DNA from: Oehlia diaphana
Taxonomy: Eukaryota > Glomeromycota > Glomeromycetes > Glomerales > Glomeraceae
Assembly: GCA_003833135.1 (NCBI GenBank)
Contig: QZLH01000227.1
Coordinates: forward strand, 8,442-72,441
Reading direction: 5' to 3'
Length of the DNA stretch: 64,000 bases
Positions 43,531 through 54,781 of this stretch are shown piece after piece (the stretch's first letter is position 1; each line of letters opens with the position of its first letter). A program made the translations under genes and the position numbers. The notes beneath the pieces were generated by a model that saw only the letters and a program-made list of their open reading frames with translations, searched no databases and had not been told where the DNA came from.

Positions 43531-46452
43531 TAATATGCTTTCAAATAACGTATTTTAAAAGTAACTGAAATATTCCATAATAAAATATCGCATTTAACCA
43601 TGTCACTTTAATAATTGAAAAGAGATTAGATCCGTTCAATGTTATCGTTATCGTTAGTTGTTAAAATTCTAAAATTATTTTAATTCCGATAACAGTAAAA
43701 TTCTTTCTTATAAAGTTTTAAGAAACTTAATTTATATTACATTTTTATAAGGAAATTATGCAACATGAAATGGATGGCATTTTTTCTGAATATATTGGAT
43801 GCAGAGTGTTGAAAAATCATTAAAACTGTAGAAGAAACGAGATAACAATTATTAATATGTACAGATAAGTTTACCAAGAGTGAATTGACGAATAAAAATA
43901 CTGTATGTGATATAATTATTATTCCTGTTTGACCAACAAATTTCCAAGTTTCATAGTATTAAATCAACAATAAATAATTAAATTAAACTTATTTTTCACA
44001 CTTTCCCCCAGAACTTTACCTTTTTCAATATATGATACTGATTCCGCAAAAAAAAAAGAATCCGTCAAAAAGAAAAGAATCCAAAAGAATCCGTCAAAAA
44101 AAAAAAGTATCCGTCAAAAAAAAAGAATCCGTAAAAAGAAAAGAATCCGCTCTTGTCACGTTATATGCCAATATAATAATAACTTTATGTTACTCCGACA
44201 AATTACGTTACTCCTCTCTTTATATTATATTCGATAAAGAAAAAATTTTATTTATTTACAGAATAAATTGGTCATCTCTAAAATTCCATGAAGCAACTAT
44301 TTGGCGTCCGTAAATATATAGGTATTAACCCTTTTTTTCCTTTTCCTTCTCTCTCGCCTTTTCTCTTGCTTCTTTTATCTTTCATTTGTCCTCCTCTTTT
44401 TCCCTATAAAAAATTTATTCCGTGTTTTTTTTTTATTCCATGTTATTTCGTAAATATATCATATATATGTTATTCAATCAAGTTATAACACTAAAATTTC
44501 TTGCTTCATTTATTACTGCTAAGATACTGTACTTGATATCTACACTTTTTTACAATATAATAAAGTAACTTCTTTTCAAAGTAACATCTACAATGAAGAA
44601 GAACATAGTGTAAGTTCATTTTGATACAAATTATTAACTAATATTGATTCATTTCTAAAAGTGATATTTTACATTTTACATTGATTCTTTATTCTCATTA
44701 TTGTAATTTGTGAAAAAGAATGTTTAATTATATTTATTAGTTGTGATGCGATCATATTAACGTAATTTTCCTAAAGCGTATTCCAAATCGATCCTGCAAA
44801 TTATATAAATTATATAAAAAGGCGATGTCCTGGATAGTGAACTCTTTTATCCATCTTACGCAAGTACGATCTGATTGAATTAGATTTCCAAATTATTATT
44901 GAATCATTATTTAATTTCAAATTCGTTCCAAATTTATTTAATATGAGGAAAATTTAATATCTCTCTGTAAACAATACATATTTATTCTCTAACTTACAAG
45001 CCTTAATATATCTCAAGTTTCATGAAAAAGTAGATATTAACCTTTCTATACGAAGATAAGATACAGCAAATTTTAATATCAATAGGTGAGACATTAAATG
45101 TTGAGTTATACATATGTTACCATTTAAGCCAATTGATAATCACAGTTTGCGAGAGTTACCAGTCAAGTAACCAAACTCTGCGTACGTCCTTTCCTTCTTA
45201 AGTTAAAAGTGGAGAACAATAAGAAAACAAAGTAGATAGGCAATGAAATAATTAATAGCTTTATTCAAATGACTATTAGCAATAAAATAATTTTTTGATT
45301 ATGTGTTGTTTATTTACTGATTAGTTGAATTTTTGATGCTTGTTTTTCATCAATTTTTTTTATTATAGAAACTGAGTGAAATGTTAAAATAATGGGTTTT
45401 TAACTAGAACAATAATTCAAGAATAAAAAAATTTGAATTATCTAAATCATATGACATTCAACATCATATTCGAATCTTGTGACATATTAAAATTCTAGAA
45501 TATTAACTTCACTTTCAATTAGTTTATATTCGAATATCCTAATTTGGATTTTGTGCTAAAGTAACGCAAATATGTGAACGTCATATTGGCAGGCGAAACT
45601 GTTTTGTGGCTGGTGAAAAGTAGGTTAAATTGATAATTTTCACGTTATTTCTTATTCCTACAAAAAAAATTCCGGAAAAAACTTCGATAAATAATTTTTA
45701 GTTTTTATTTCAACACATGGAAAAAATTTTCTATAGGGTTAAAATTATTAATATTCTTCATTATCACGGATATTAAAATATACTATATTTAAAAATTATA
45801 CGATATTTGTTCTTATAATAAAATAATTTCTTTGATCGTAATTATATTATTATTAGTCACGATGTGTCGATGTGTCATATAAACGTCCAAAAAAAATTTC
45901 ATGACTCACTTAATCACTTTTGCGTTAAACTACAATTTTTTTTATCAATCAATCATGATTTTACATTTTGTTTAACTAATTGTGACGTCACTTAAACTAT
46001 TTTTTTTTATCAAGGGATTAATAAAGTTTTCAGATTATAAGTAATTTAATTAGTCTGATCATGCATGACTCGATAATTATATAATTCTTATATAATATCA
46101 TACAAGATGACTCAAAAAAAGGATATAAAAATTATATATCCTAAGCAAAAATTTTCTTTTGTCTTATTTTTTTTTAATACGTCTATTGCCAACTGAAATA
46201 AAAATGAGAGTAAACGAGCTGTCAACATCCATGGTATATTTTTGCCCTTTCAGATAGAAGAGAAAGTACAAAGACAAAGACCGAAGGTAAAAAAAAACAT
46301 CGTATAGAAAGAGCAATATATATTTAACTTAATTTACTATAACACGATTGCTTTTTTGCTTCCTGTAGTATGTCAATACTGTCGACGATAGACTTACAAG
46401 AATGTGAACATCATTTTTTCATATTTCTTTTTCTTTATGGGTACAACTTTAT
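43531..46452. other. Intergenic, no gene supported
   Basis: A/T-rich DNA with the minisatellite at 44041-44152. Near 44400 a pyrimidine-rich tract and 'cctataaaaa' look like a promoter. The first ATG after it (44594) opens only a six-codon frame, at the end of which sits a perfect 'GTAAGT' donor. No downstream exon can be shown. Confidence 0.35.
44041..44152. repeat. 'AAAAGAATCCGTC' minisatellite
   Basis: About seven imperfect units of 'aatccgtcaaaaaa' with variable A runs. The open frame across it (44032-44313) is repeat-encoded and not a gene. Confidence 0.8.
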
Positions 46453-46542
46453 AATCCCTGATCTAAATTCACGGTATTGTGATGCATATTAAAGTCACGG
46501 GCAGCAAATCAATTTTTTTGGAATTGAAAAGAAGAACCAGAC

Positions 46543-46870
46543 ATTATACTCTAAGAGGATTTAAGGCAAGTATTTCCGTCGTATGGTTCTACTTGCTTTA
46601 TGGGCGTGCGTTGTTTTTGAGTGTTATAACATAGGGATTTATGTGCTCGTAGTACGTACCATATGCTATTGGCTAGTAGTCATCTGCTTTGTGCACAAAG
46701 TCGTAACTACTATGATGCCACGTAGGCGGTTCCACAAGCTGACTCATATGGGAGGGCAGGCCGTGGTGCCCATGGAAATGACACATATTTCTATGTCATG
46801 AGCATACTTGATTATGATATATGCTAACGTAATGTAAATTTTATTGGATTTTAACTAGGGATAATACTGG
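46543..46870 (+). repeat. 514-bp tandem duplication, copy 1 core
   Basis: These 328 bp match 47057-47384 with only a handful of differences at a constant 514-bp offset. A less similar match extends left (from 46453 against 46976). The core is richer in G+C than its surroundings. It contains the open frame at 46583-46801. Confidence 0.95.
46583..46801 (+). CDS. Possible 72-residue hydrophobic protein, copy 1
   Basis: Open from ATG 46583 to TGA. Residues 2-41 are strongly hydrophobic and Cys/Val-rich ('VLLALWACVVFECYN', 'VLVVRTICYWLVVICFVH'), like one or two membrane helices. A basic 'MMPRRRFHK' follows. The second copy at 47097 keeps the frame, but of three base differences two change the residue (T to A, M to V), which gives no sign of coding constraint. 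It could equally be a chance frame in a repeat. No family recognised. Confidence 0.25.
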   Translation: MVLLALWACVVFECYNIGIYVLVVRTICYWLVVICFVHKVVTTMMPRRRFHKLTHMGGQAVVPMEMTHISMS

Positions 46871-47056
46871 TCGAATTTGGATCTTTTTGTGGTACTTTTC
46901 ATTTGAAGAATCATCAGTATAACCATTTCATCAATTTAACAGAAAACATAACCACAGATGGATAAAATCCCTGATCTAAATTCACGGTATGGTGCATATT
47001 AAATTATTTTTTGAAATCGGAAGGACTCAGAGATTTATTATTGTTTGTTCAGAATT

Positions 47057-47384
47057 ATTATACTCTAACAGGATTTAAGGCAAGTATTTCCGTCGTATGG
47101 TTCTACTTGCTTTATGGGCGTGCGTTGTTTTTGAGTGTTATAACATAGGGATTTATGTGCTCGTAGTACGTACCATATGCTATTGGCTAGTAGTCATCTG
47201 CTTTGTGCACAAAGTAGTAGCTACTATGATGCCACGTAGGCGGTTCCACAAGCTGACTCATATGGGAGGGCAGGCCGTGGTGCCCATGGAAGTGACACAT
47301 ATTTCTATGTCATGAGCATACTTGATTATGATATATGCTAACGTAATGTAAATTCTATTAGATTTTAACTAGGGATAATACTGG
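47057..47384 (+). repeat. 514-bp tandem duplication, copy 2 core
   Basis: Partner of 46543-46870. Confidence 0.95.
47097..47315 (+). CDS. Possible 72-residue hydrophobic protein, copy 2
   Basis: Same length and frame as the ORF at 46583, differing at two residues ('VVATMMP' for 'VVTTMMP', and 'MEVTH' for 'MEMTH'). A hydrophobic first half and basic second half suggest a membrane-anchored peptide if it is expressed. It has the same uncertainty as copy 1. Confidence 0.25.
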   Translation: MVLLALWACVVFECYNIGIYVLVVRTICYWLVVICFVHKVVATMMPRRRFHKLTHMGGQAVVPMEVTHISMS

Positions 47385-49129
47385 TTACTATAATTCGAAT
47401 TTGGATCTTTTTGACAGTACATTTCATTTGAAAAATATCATCAGCACATCAATTTTAACAGAAAACTAACTCAACTTGGATTTAATTTTTTAATTGCCGT
47501 ATACTTGTTTTAGAACCATGATATATAAACCATCAAATTTTGGTTATGTTCTTAATTTTTTTGTTACCTAACAATATATACGTGAAATTCTATTAAATAA
47601 TGATAAGGGCCTAGGCGAAAATATAATAAAATATTTGAGTAGAATATTTGGGTTTTCTCAAGTTCTAATGCAACAAAATAAAAATCGGTACTAATTTGAA
47701 GGAAACAATGTTGATAGTGTTTATAAATTAAGTACATATGAGCTTATAAAGTTATAATGTTGCCATTAGATAACTTAATATAAGAAAAAAAATTTTTTAA
47801 ATTAAAAAAATTAATTCTTTTATGTATTCTAATTTGTTATTATAAAATAAAAAAAATTGTATCTTATGATATCATATATTATACTCTATACGTTTTAACC
47901 TTATACTGGTTTTTAATCGAACCTGTTAACACTACGATTTACATTAATATCTCGTTCAAAATCTCTAAGAAATTCTTTCAAAATTGTCAAGAATCTTTAT
48001 TTGGAAAGAGGAAAGCATTATTCAAAAAACTTCTAAGGATTATTCATTTAGTCGAATGCTTATTTCTAAATAAATTTTTTGAATTAAAGAATACGTATAC
48101 GTGGTTCTCGTATAATTAATGGTGATTTTGAAGTCCAATTAAATTAATTGACTTTCAGTCCTGATATATTACTATTGCTTATTTCATTAAAAGTACTATT
48201 GAGAGCAGTTTCAATAAGATACAAAAAAAAAAACCTTCCGATTTAAATCAAGCTTAAGATGGAAATAAATAAATAGACATTAGACAAAAACTATACCGTA
48301 TACGCAAAATAATAATTCAAATTGAGGTATGTAGAGTGCTTGGAGATTTTCTGTCATATTCTCTCTACAATGAGCATGAACAATTCTAAATTTGTAATTT
48401 TTAAACAAGGTTCTTTGTAAAGAACCTGTCATTTGGAGTATAATTTTATAAATTAGATTAACATTATGATCAAAATTAGCAAGAGTATCATGAAAATTTT
48501 TAAACTTAAAATTAGTAGCGTAATTAATAAACTTAGACATGGCGATATAAATCAATGCAAAAATACAATAACCGCTTATTAAATATGTAATTTCCATTCC
48601 ATATAATATATATTCATAAAATAATCATGTAAATTTCTATCATTTGCAAACTTTTGTTGATAAATTTCCATACAATAATAAGATAATAATGATTAATAAT
48701 GTACAGCAGTAATAGCAGATAATTTTTTTTTAGATTTTTAATACTGAGTTTGTGATAAGTTTTTCTTTTGGAACAATGTGAAATAATTAAAATGTGATAT
48801 TTCATTTACGTACTATTTATAGAACCTAAATTTTTTATTTATTTTATTTATAGAACGAAACGCCAGTTGTAATACAACGTTAAATAGTCAAGAAATTTGT
48901 TCATTTTATTTTAGAAAATGAAGTAGATGCTTAATCGTTAATCATCTCCAATCCTTTATGTTTATTAATTTGGAATGATTTTCAGATATGAAAATCCTCA
49001 TAAAAATTTCCTAATCGGAAACTTCGTTTAAATAGTTTAAATAATAAACTCATCAATAAAGTACATAAAGTACCAAGCTTTTAGCTAAAATAATTTTTCT
49101 TTAGAAAATAATTTTTAACGTTAAAAAAC
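47385..49129. other. Intergenic, with an unrecognised minus-strand frame
   Basis: A 105-codon minus-strand frame at 48280-48597 contains 'NFHDTLANFDHNVNLIYKI' and looks somewhat protein-like, but it has no recognisable domain and I leave it unnamed. The promoter of VWK copy 7 should lie just before 49130. Confidence 0.35.
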
Positions 49130-50953
49130 ATGTCCAAGTGGTTCTGTTATTCAAAAAATAATGCAAACACCCAAAGTTCTAATTCGACATCCACTTCCTC
49201 TGTTTCCTCCTCTCTTGCATATGATTTAGATAAATTAAATATCACTCAAGAACGTCTGAAGCGTTATGCTGATGAGGCAAATACTTTATCTTCTGAAACT
49301 TCTGATATAACTTTAACTGCCAATACAGAAGATGATTTAAAGACTAAAGCTATATTTTTACGAGAAAAGGCTATATCAAAAACACTCAATAAAATCAAAC
49401 TTTCAATGGAAGTTGATCTTTGCTTCGTTTTAGATTGCACTAGATCTATGGAGCCCCATATTGCTGCTTCTAAAGATTGTATCTCACATGTGTTAAACTA
49501 TATTATACGTACAAATTCAAATATTAAGCTTCGGGTTGGTTTTTGTGGCTATCGAGATCATAATGATGATGATGATCGTCTGCAATTTTTAGATTTTACC
49601 GACAAATATGAGCAATTTACAACATATATGCATAAAGTAAAATCTTTTAGTTCATCAAATAATGATAGACCAGAGGATGTTCTTGGAGGTCTTGATGCAG
49701 CAATAACTCAAATGAATTGGCAAAATAGCACTCGAGCTCTACTTCATATTGGTGACACTCCACCACATGGTCGTCGTTTCACAACCTTAAGAGATAACTA
49801 TCCAGACGGTGATCCAAATGGCTTAACAGCAGAAAATGTACTAGAAAAGATGCAATCAAAAAATATATTTTACTTTTTTGGAAAAATTACAGATAAGACT
49901 GATAAAATGCTTGAAATATTCCGTGGTATAATTGGTGAATTTCCCGTGTTTGATCTTGTAGGAGGAGATCCAATTAAGCTAATCGAAAAATTTATTAAAG
50001 CAACTTCATCATCTATTACTTATGCTGTTTCAAGTACCATCGGAAGCAACTCCAAAGAAATATATTCTTTGCAACAAAAAAATCTTGATATGAATCCAAA
50101 TGTACCCGATTGGAATACTCTTTCTTTACAAAAAGGAGTAGTTATGTGGTATTTTATTCCTAAAACTCTTGACGAACTCAAAAATCCAGAATACTTTAAC
50201 AAACCGAAACTCTTTTCTGAAAGTTTCTCCTTCAAGATTGCCCAACAACCATTTTCCGTAGGTGTTGAAAAATGTGCATATTTTGCTCTTGATATCAAGC
50301 GTAATAAAATACCTTTCATGCCTTGCATAGTTAAACAACAAATGAAAGAAATGGTAATAAAAGAATACATTCATATTGGGCAGAATGATCCTTTTGAAAA
50401 GTATCTTGAGGCGGTAGAAGTCTCTACAGTTGCATATTTTCTCTCTGAAGAATTTAATCGACATGCAAAAAGAAAAAATATTTCCAGAGTAAATTTTCTC
50501 AAAGTAAAACTTTTACGTTGTGGTACTATTGACCTTCGTACTCGGTATTATATTATTGAACCAAGACTTAAAGATGCAGTGTATAAACGATTCAATGCAA
50601 ATACTGGTGTAATTACAGAACTTCAGCCTACTCTTGAAGCATTTGTTCACTTCACATATGAATACACTAAAGGATATTTAGTGGTTTGTGACCTTCAAGG
50701 AATTGAATTTAATAATGAATTCATATTAACTGATCCAGCAATACATTGTATTGATTCTTTAAGATTTGGAAGAACAAATTTTGGTAAAGAGGGAATTAAT
50801 CAATGTTTCTTGGCAAATCATAGATGTAACGATATTTGTAAAAAGTTAAAATTAAGTCATATTAATAACAATACACACAACTTAGTCCCACAACTAAATT
50901 TAATGAAATTCAAATCACTACTACTCAAGTCTAATAATACAGAACAAGCCTAA
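49130..50953 (+). CDS. VWA/alpha-kinase protein (VWK), copy 7, with kinase-domain insert
   Basis: An intact intronless 607-residue ORF starting 'MSKWFCYSKN'. Ser/Thr-rich residues 12-28 and 'DLDKLNITQERLKRYADEANTL' precede the VWA domain, whose metal site is D102-x-T104-x-S106. Here 'DCTGSM' of other copies has become 'DCTRSM'. The alpha-kinase domain has K411 (ATP), D521 and D535 (catalysis) and H507, H564, C566, C570 (zinc), all intact. An insert of about 14 residues (392-405, 'NKIPFMPCIVKQQM') sits just before the ATP lysine and is absent from the other copies. A 29-residue tail after the zinc motif is also unique. It is the only intact copy on the plus strand. Probably active, perhaps with a changed substrate or regulator. 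Confidence 0.92.
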   Translation: MSKWFCYSKNNANTQSSNSTSTSSVSSSLAYDLDKLNITQERLKRYADEANTLSSETSDITLTANTEDDLKTKAIFLREKAISKTLNKIKLSMEVDLCFVLDCTRSMEPHIAASKDCISHVLNYIIRTNSNIKLRVGFCGYRDHNDDDDRLQFLDFTDKYEQFTTYMHKVKSFSSSNNDRPEDVLGGLDAAITQMNWQNSTRALLHIGDTPPHGRRFTTLRDNYPDGDPNGLTAENVLEKMQSKNIFYFFGKITDKTDKMLEIFRGIIGEFPVFDLVGGDPIKLIEKFIKATSSSITYAVSSTIGSNSKEIYSLQQKNLDMNPNVPDWNTLSLQKGVVMWYFIPKTLDELKNPEYFNKPKLFSESFSFKIAQQPFSVGVEKCAYFALDIKRNKIPFMPCIVKQQMKEMVIKEYIHIGQNDPFEKYLEAVEVSTVAYFLSEEFNRHAKRKNISRVNFLKVKLLRCGTIDLRTRYYIIEPRLKDAVYKRFNANTGVITELQPTLEAFVHFTYEYTKGYLVVCDLQGIEFNNEFILTDPAIHCIDSLRFGRTNFGKEGINQCFLANHRCNDICKKLKLSHINNNTHNLVPQLNLMKFKSLLLKSNNTEQA

Positions 50954-52249
50954 CAAATCTACGTTTTTAAATTTTCTATAAAATGTTTTTTTAATAGAGT
51001 AGTAGCAATTCAAAGTTAGAATATTTTACTATTAAATTAAATATTTTTCCACTTCACTCTGACCACTATTATGTGTAAACCTGACCAAAATTACTTTTAT
51101 CTTATCATTAGCTATTTGAATTTGGACATAATTATATGCAAGTTTGGCCAGAATTAAGAATTATAATTTAAACTATATAAATCTAGCCAATAAAATTGCA
51201 AGTTTAATGTATCACGTGAAATAAATTGACTATAAATTTGGCCACTTAAATTTTTGTTGTATCGTCAATTTAGTATTCTCCTGGCTTACCTTAAAATAAA
51301 TTGTATCGTCAATTTATGATAAATATATAATAATGAATGTATGATACTAATGAACGTGAATTACATAAATTTTCTAATTATTTCCGATAATAAACCTGTT
51401 TACAATATAAACTATTTACAATAATTGTAAAATTTGTAGAAACTGATATATGGGCGTTTTAATTTTTTTAATTTTATTGAAATTTCACCGTTCTCTATCG
51501 TAATAAAACAAATTGAATAAAATTAGTTTCACAAAGAATATTTATAAAAATTTATTTTCACTATTATACCTTTTTATTGACCAATATGTTGTACCGAGAC
51601 GTTGAAATTATTATATAGTCTAGAACTTAAATAAATAAATATGTATTATATATAATATAATTAACCATTACTTGGGAATTTTTTAAAATAATATAATTTT
51701 ATTATAAATGTAACGTATTAATCAAATTGATTATTTTAAAATTACATGAACGATCCGAAAAATTTTTTTGTTATGTTGACTTCAAACACTTGGGATGTGA
51801 TATTAATCAAAATTAATAAAATCTAAATCGTAACACTACATTTGAGTCTTAGTTTCTCTTTAGAATAAAATAAACACTGGAGTCTTAGTTTCAAAATATC
51901 AAATATATAAGCCCCATTTTGAAATTTTTTTTTCTTTTGTCATCAACTTTACTTTATGATGTCTAGGTTTTACATCTGGTATAATGAAGATAGTTGATCT
52001 TTTCAGACCATAAGTGATTGTCGACAACCTTGGTTTATTGGAAACGTGCTAAACTCATAGCATATTCCTTTGCATCCCTATATAATTGAAACAGATAAGC
52101 CTTTTTTAAAATCTTATCCTGGTGGAGAGCATATCTGTGCTTTGACTAGTTCGATTCTAGTCTAAGATCTCGTTAAATCAATTTTGAAGTACATCGATTA
52201 AATTAATTCGGATAGGAATTATTAAAATCATTTTATTGTATTCATACAG
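50954..52249. other. Intergenic, no gene seen
   Basis: A/T-rich 3' flank of VWK copy 7. 'ttggccagaatt', 'ctagccaat' and 'ttggccactt' words at 51140-51250 are weakly repeated. No coding frame supported. Confidence 0.4.
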
Positions 52250-52313
52250 TATGTGAAGTGGACAACTGCTTCAAGAGTAGTCCGAAATTCTGTAATTACA
52301 CTAGTATTTGCAT
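52250..52313 (-). pseudogene. VWK fragment, copy 8
   Basis: The minus strand encodes 'NANTSVITEFRTTLEAVVHFTY'-like sequence, matching 'NANTGVITELQPTLEAFVHFTY' around the first zinc histidine of the alpha-kinase domain. Only about 65 bp remain, with no trace of the rest nearby. Confidence 0.75.
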
Positions 52314-52463
52314 TATCTGTTAACTTCCAACATGGGAATTGCCCTTTTTGTTTGGCAGACGGAAAGTTTTTTCAACTTCAACTTAAGACTCTTGGTTGAT
52401 TGAAGTTATATATTTCCTTCATATACAGTGTTTTCTTTCCGCGTCTTATCTGGTGGAATTTAC

Positions 52464-52493
52464 CCTAACCCTAACCCTGACCCTGACCCTGAA
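52464..52493. repeat. Short telomere-like repeat, (CCCTAA)2(CCCTGA)3
   Basis: Five head-to-tail hexamers, two canonical CCCTAA and three CCCTGA variants, about 150 bp from the VWK fragment. CCCTAA/TTAGGG is the telomere repeat of most fungi. An interstitial stretch can mark a healed break. Confidence 0.85.
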
Positions 52494-53554
52494 GCAGTCT
52501 TTCCAATACATATTTCCCGCCAATAATGTATGCCCTTCTACAAAGATATAGTGTCCATCTATGAGCCTCCGTCCCAGATCTTTGATGATATTTTCGGAAG
52601 AAATGTAGAAATTAGTGTGCCGGTGCTTTCTGAGAAATGTTTTAGAAAATAATCACCAGCTTTAGATCACATTCTATTTCAATCTTCTCAAGATCTGTTC
52701 ACAATTTTATATTGAATTCACCACATTCAATATTTAACTCGATAAATTTCATGTAGCATAGTTCCCGCAATCATGAAGGTACTGACAGCAAAGGTGTTTG
52801 AGTATCTCAAAACTACTTAAATCGGCTCCAAATAAATAGGTTAAAGCTACCTATTAAGATTCCTGCTAAGATTTCTGCTGCCAAAGCTGCTTCATCGACT
52901 ATTACTAAAAATGACTTATAAACCTTTTGAAATCTATAAGTTCTATAATTAAAAGTTTGTTTAAATTTGAAATAAATGAAGAATCAGAAGAAGGAGGCAT
53001 AATATTATAAGAAGAAGAAATGTTATTTTGTAATAAAGGTAAATGTGATCATGCCATACTTTAGAAGAGGAACTTGAATCTGCTAGGAAAGTAACGGAGG
53101 TTTCAGAGAACCACGGAAAAGACCGATCCCATGGAGTTCCTAAAACAGTGTGAGCAAAGTTTCGTGCAAAATTTCTTCCATATTTTCCACCTAGGCAACA
53201 AATAATAATATCATGTTACAATTGACACAAAAAAAAATTTCCAATGTTCAAGAAAACCTTTAAAATACCTTCAACGATTTCACATGAAAATTGAACATAC
53301 CATCTGACATCCGATAGTTAATGACTTAGAGAACGTATTTGTAGTCTTTAAGTATCTTAAGCATTTTAAGTTCATTATTGAGATCCTTAAAAGCTTTAAG
53401 AATAGCTTCTTTCGAATTCATGAAGTTGTTCTAGACCTTGCACAATAAAGGGTAAAGGAAATTATTGTAGATGCGATGACAAACTCTTCATCGTCAGGAA
53501 AGGATTAAACTGTGTAGTATTTATCGTCCTGGTCCAGGAGTGTATTTTATCTAA
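52494..53554. other. Scrambled coding-like relics
   Basis: Patches of mixed base composition (for example 52860-52910 and 53050-53160) with short protein-like frames, none long enough to identify. Possibly the gag side of the retroelement relic that follows. Confidence 0.3.
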
Positions 53555-53776
53555 CAGGAATCGCATCGATACTGTGGCAAAGATGATCCAGAGCGATGGT
53601 ATGTCGTACGTGATAGTGTATTTGAACTGTTCTCAAAGATGCTTCATGGTGTGCAAAACACGACGGCGATGTATTATGACGCGACTGTACAGGAACAGAA
53701 AATCCTGTTAATAATTGACTCGGGAACAGCTGGTAGTATTGTTACCCTCAGTTATTGTACAATCGCGCGAAAATAA
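53555..53776 (+). pseudogene. Retropepsin-like fragment of an LTR retrotransposon
   Basis: 73 open codons without ATG, flanked by stops. The segment ends 'KILLIIDSGTAGSIVTLSY', which has the hydrophobic-D-S-G-x-(A/G) core of retroviral-type aspartic proteases as seen in Gypsy elements. Upstream 'CGKDDPERWYVVRDSVFELF' is also protein-like. No reverse transcriptase or integrase motif was found nearby. The motif is short, so this is moderate evidence. Confidence 0.45.
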
Positions 53777-54781
53777 CATCAAAGAAAGTCTTTCCACTGT
53801 TTCTCCGCCATCTCTGTTATCTTTCTCTAAGTCGCTAGAGGATCTTTTTTAGAAGCATTTTTCAAAAAGGTAATGAAAACCCCTAAAACTCAATCTCACA
53901 ATCAAATTTTTAATCACATAACTAATCCTCAAAAAAACAAGTGCTCGAAGCAATTCTCTGGTATCCTCCAAGATTTGAAGATTCGTTCAGTAAAGAATTC
54001 ATTACATAGTGTTTTTAAATTTCGCGAACAAAAAGAAATGCCTCATTTAAGTGATGTCAAGCATGAACGCTACAAGATCATTGATCAATTTGGAGAAATA
54101 TAAAGAACCGATGATCGATTTGGAGATCAAAGTATTTCCAACTTAATGATATAAACCTTTTCGTCAATACCAGCATTTTCAATAGCTGAGAGACTGTTGC
54201 TCAATTAAATATGGTAATCAAAATGAAAAGCGAGCGGATAGGAAAGGGTTCAAATATAAGAGTAAAGAATGGGATTCTCAGAATTGGAAAGACATCATCT
54301 GTTCATCTTATTACAAGTACTCAAGGATGCAAAGTGGTTCTTAATTCCAGTGGCATAGACGATTGCATGGCTGATAGATCTTAAATTGCGTCGGGACAAA
54401 AGCCTTTACCAAAGTCCAAATAGATACTCAGATGCAGCTTCGATTTTCCTAATTTGAGTAAAAAAAAATTTCGGAATAATTTGAAGAAATTTTTGTTTTA
54501 TTAGATAGTTGTTCTTTGAGGTGATTGAATAGCTCTATTCCAAATCTAATTTTCCCCATAAATAATTTTACAAAGCCTGAGTACTATATGAAGACCCATA
54601 CCTATTCCGGGAGCTTTACCACTGATGAAGAAGTCTTAGATTTAGATATTCAATACATTTACACACGTTTCCTGTAATCCTTGCAATTGCATCATCGCAT
54701 ATCATTACGCTGATGCATCATCACCCTCCTTTCCCAAAGTTTCATTCTTATCCTGAAAAGGAACAATAAATTTCCTTAACT
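53777..54781. other. Scrambled coding-like relics continuing
   Basis: A 76-codon frame at 53873-54103 (Lys/Gln/His-rich) and short patches of higher G+C suggest the remains of a longer element, but no motif can be named. Confidence 0.3.

Noticed and set aside
44032..44313. 93-codon Lys/Glu/Ser-rich frame
   Set aside because: It is the translation of the 'AAAAGAATCCGTC' minisatellite and runs into unrelated sequence.
44594..44760. 'ATGAAGAAGAACATAGT' followed by a perfect GTAAGT donor, possible first exon of a small secreted protein
   Set aside because: A promoter-like tract precedes it, but the best acceptor gives only about 13 codons. No second exon could be supported.
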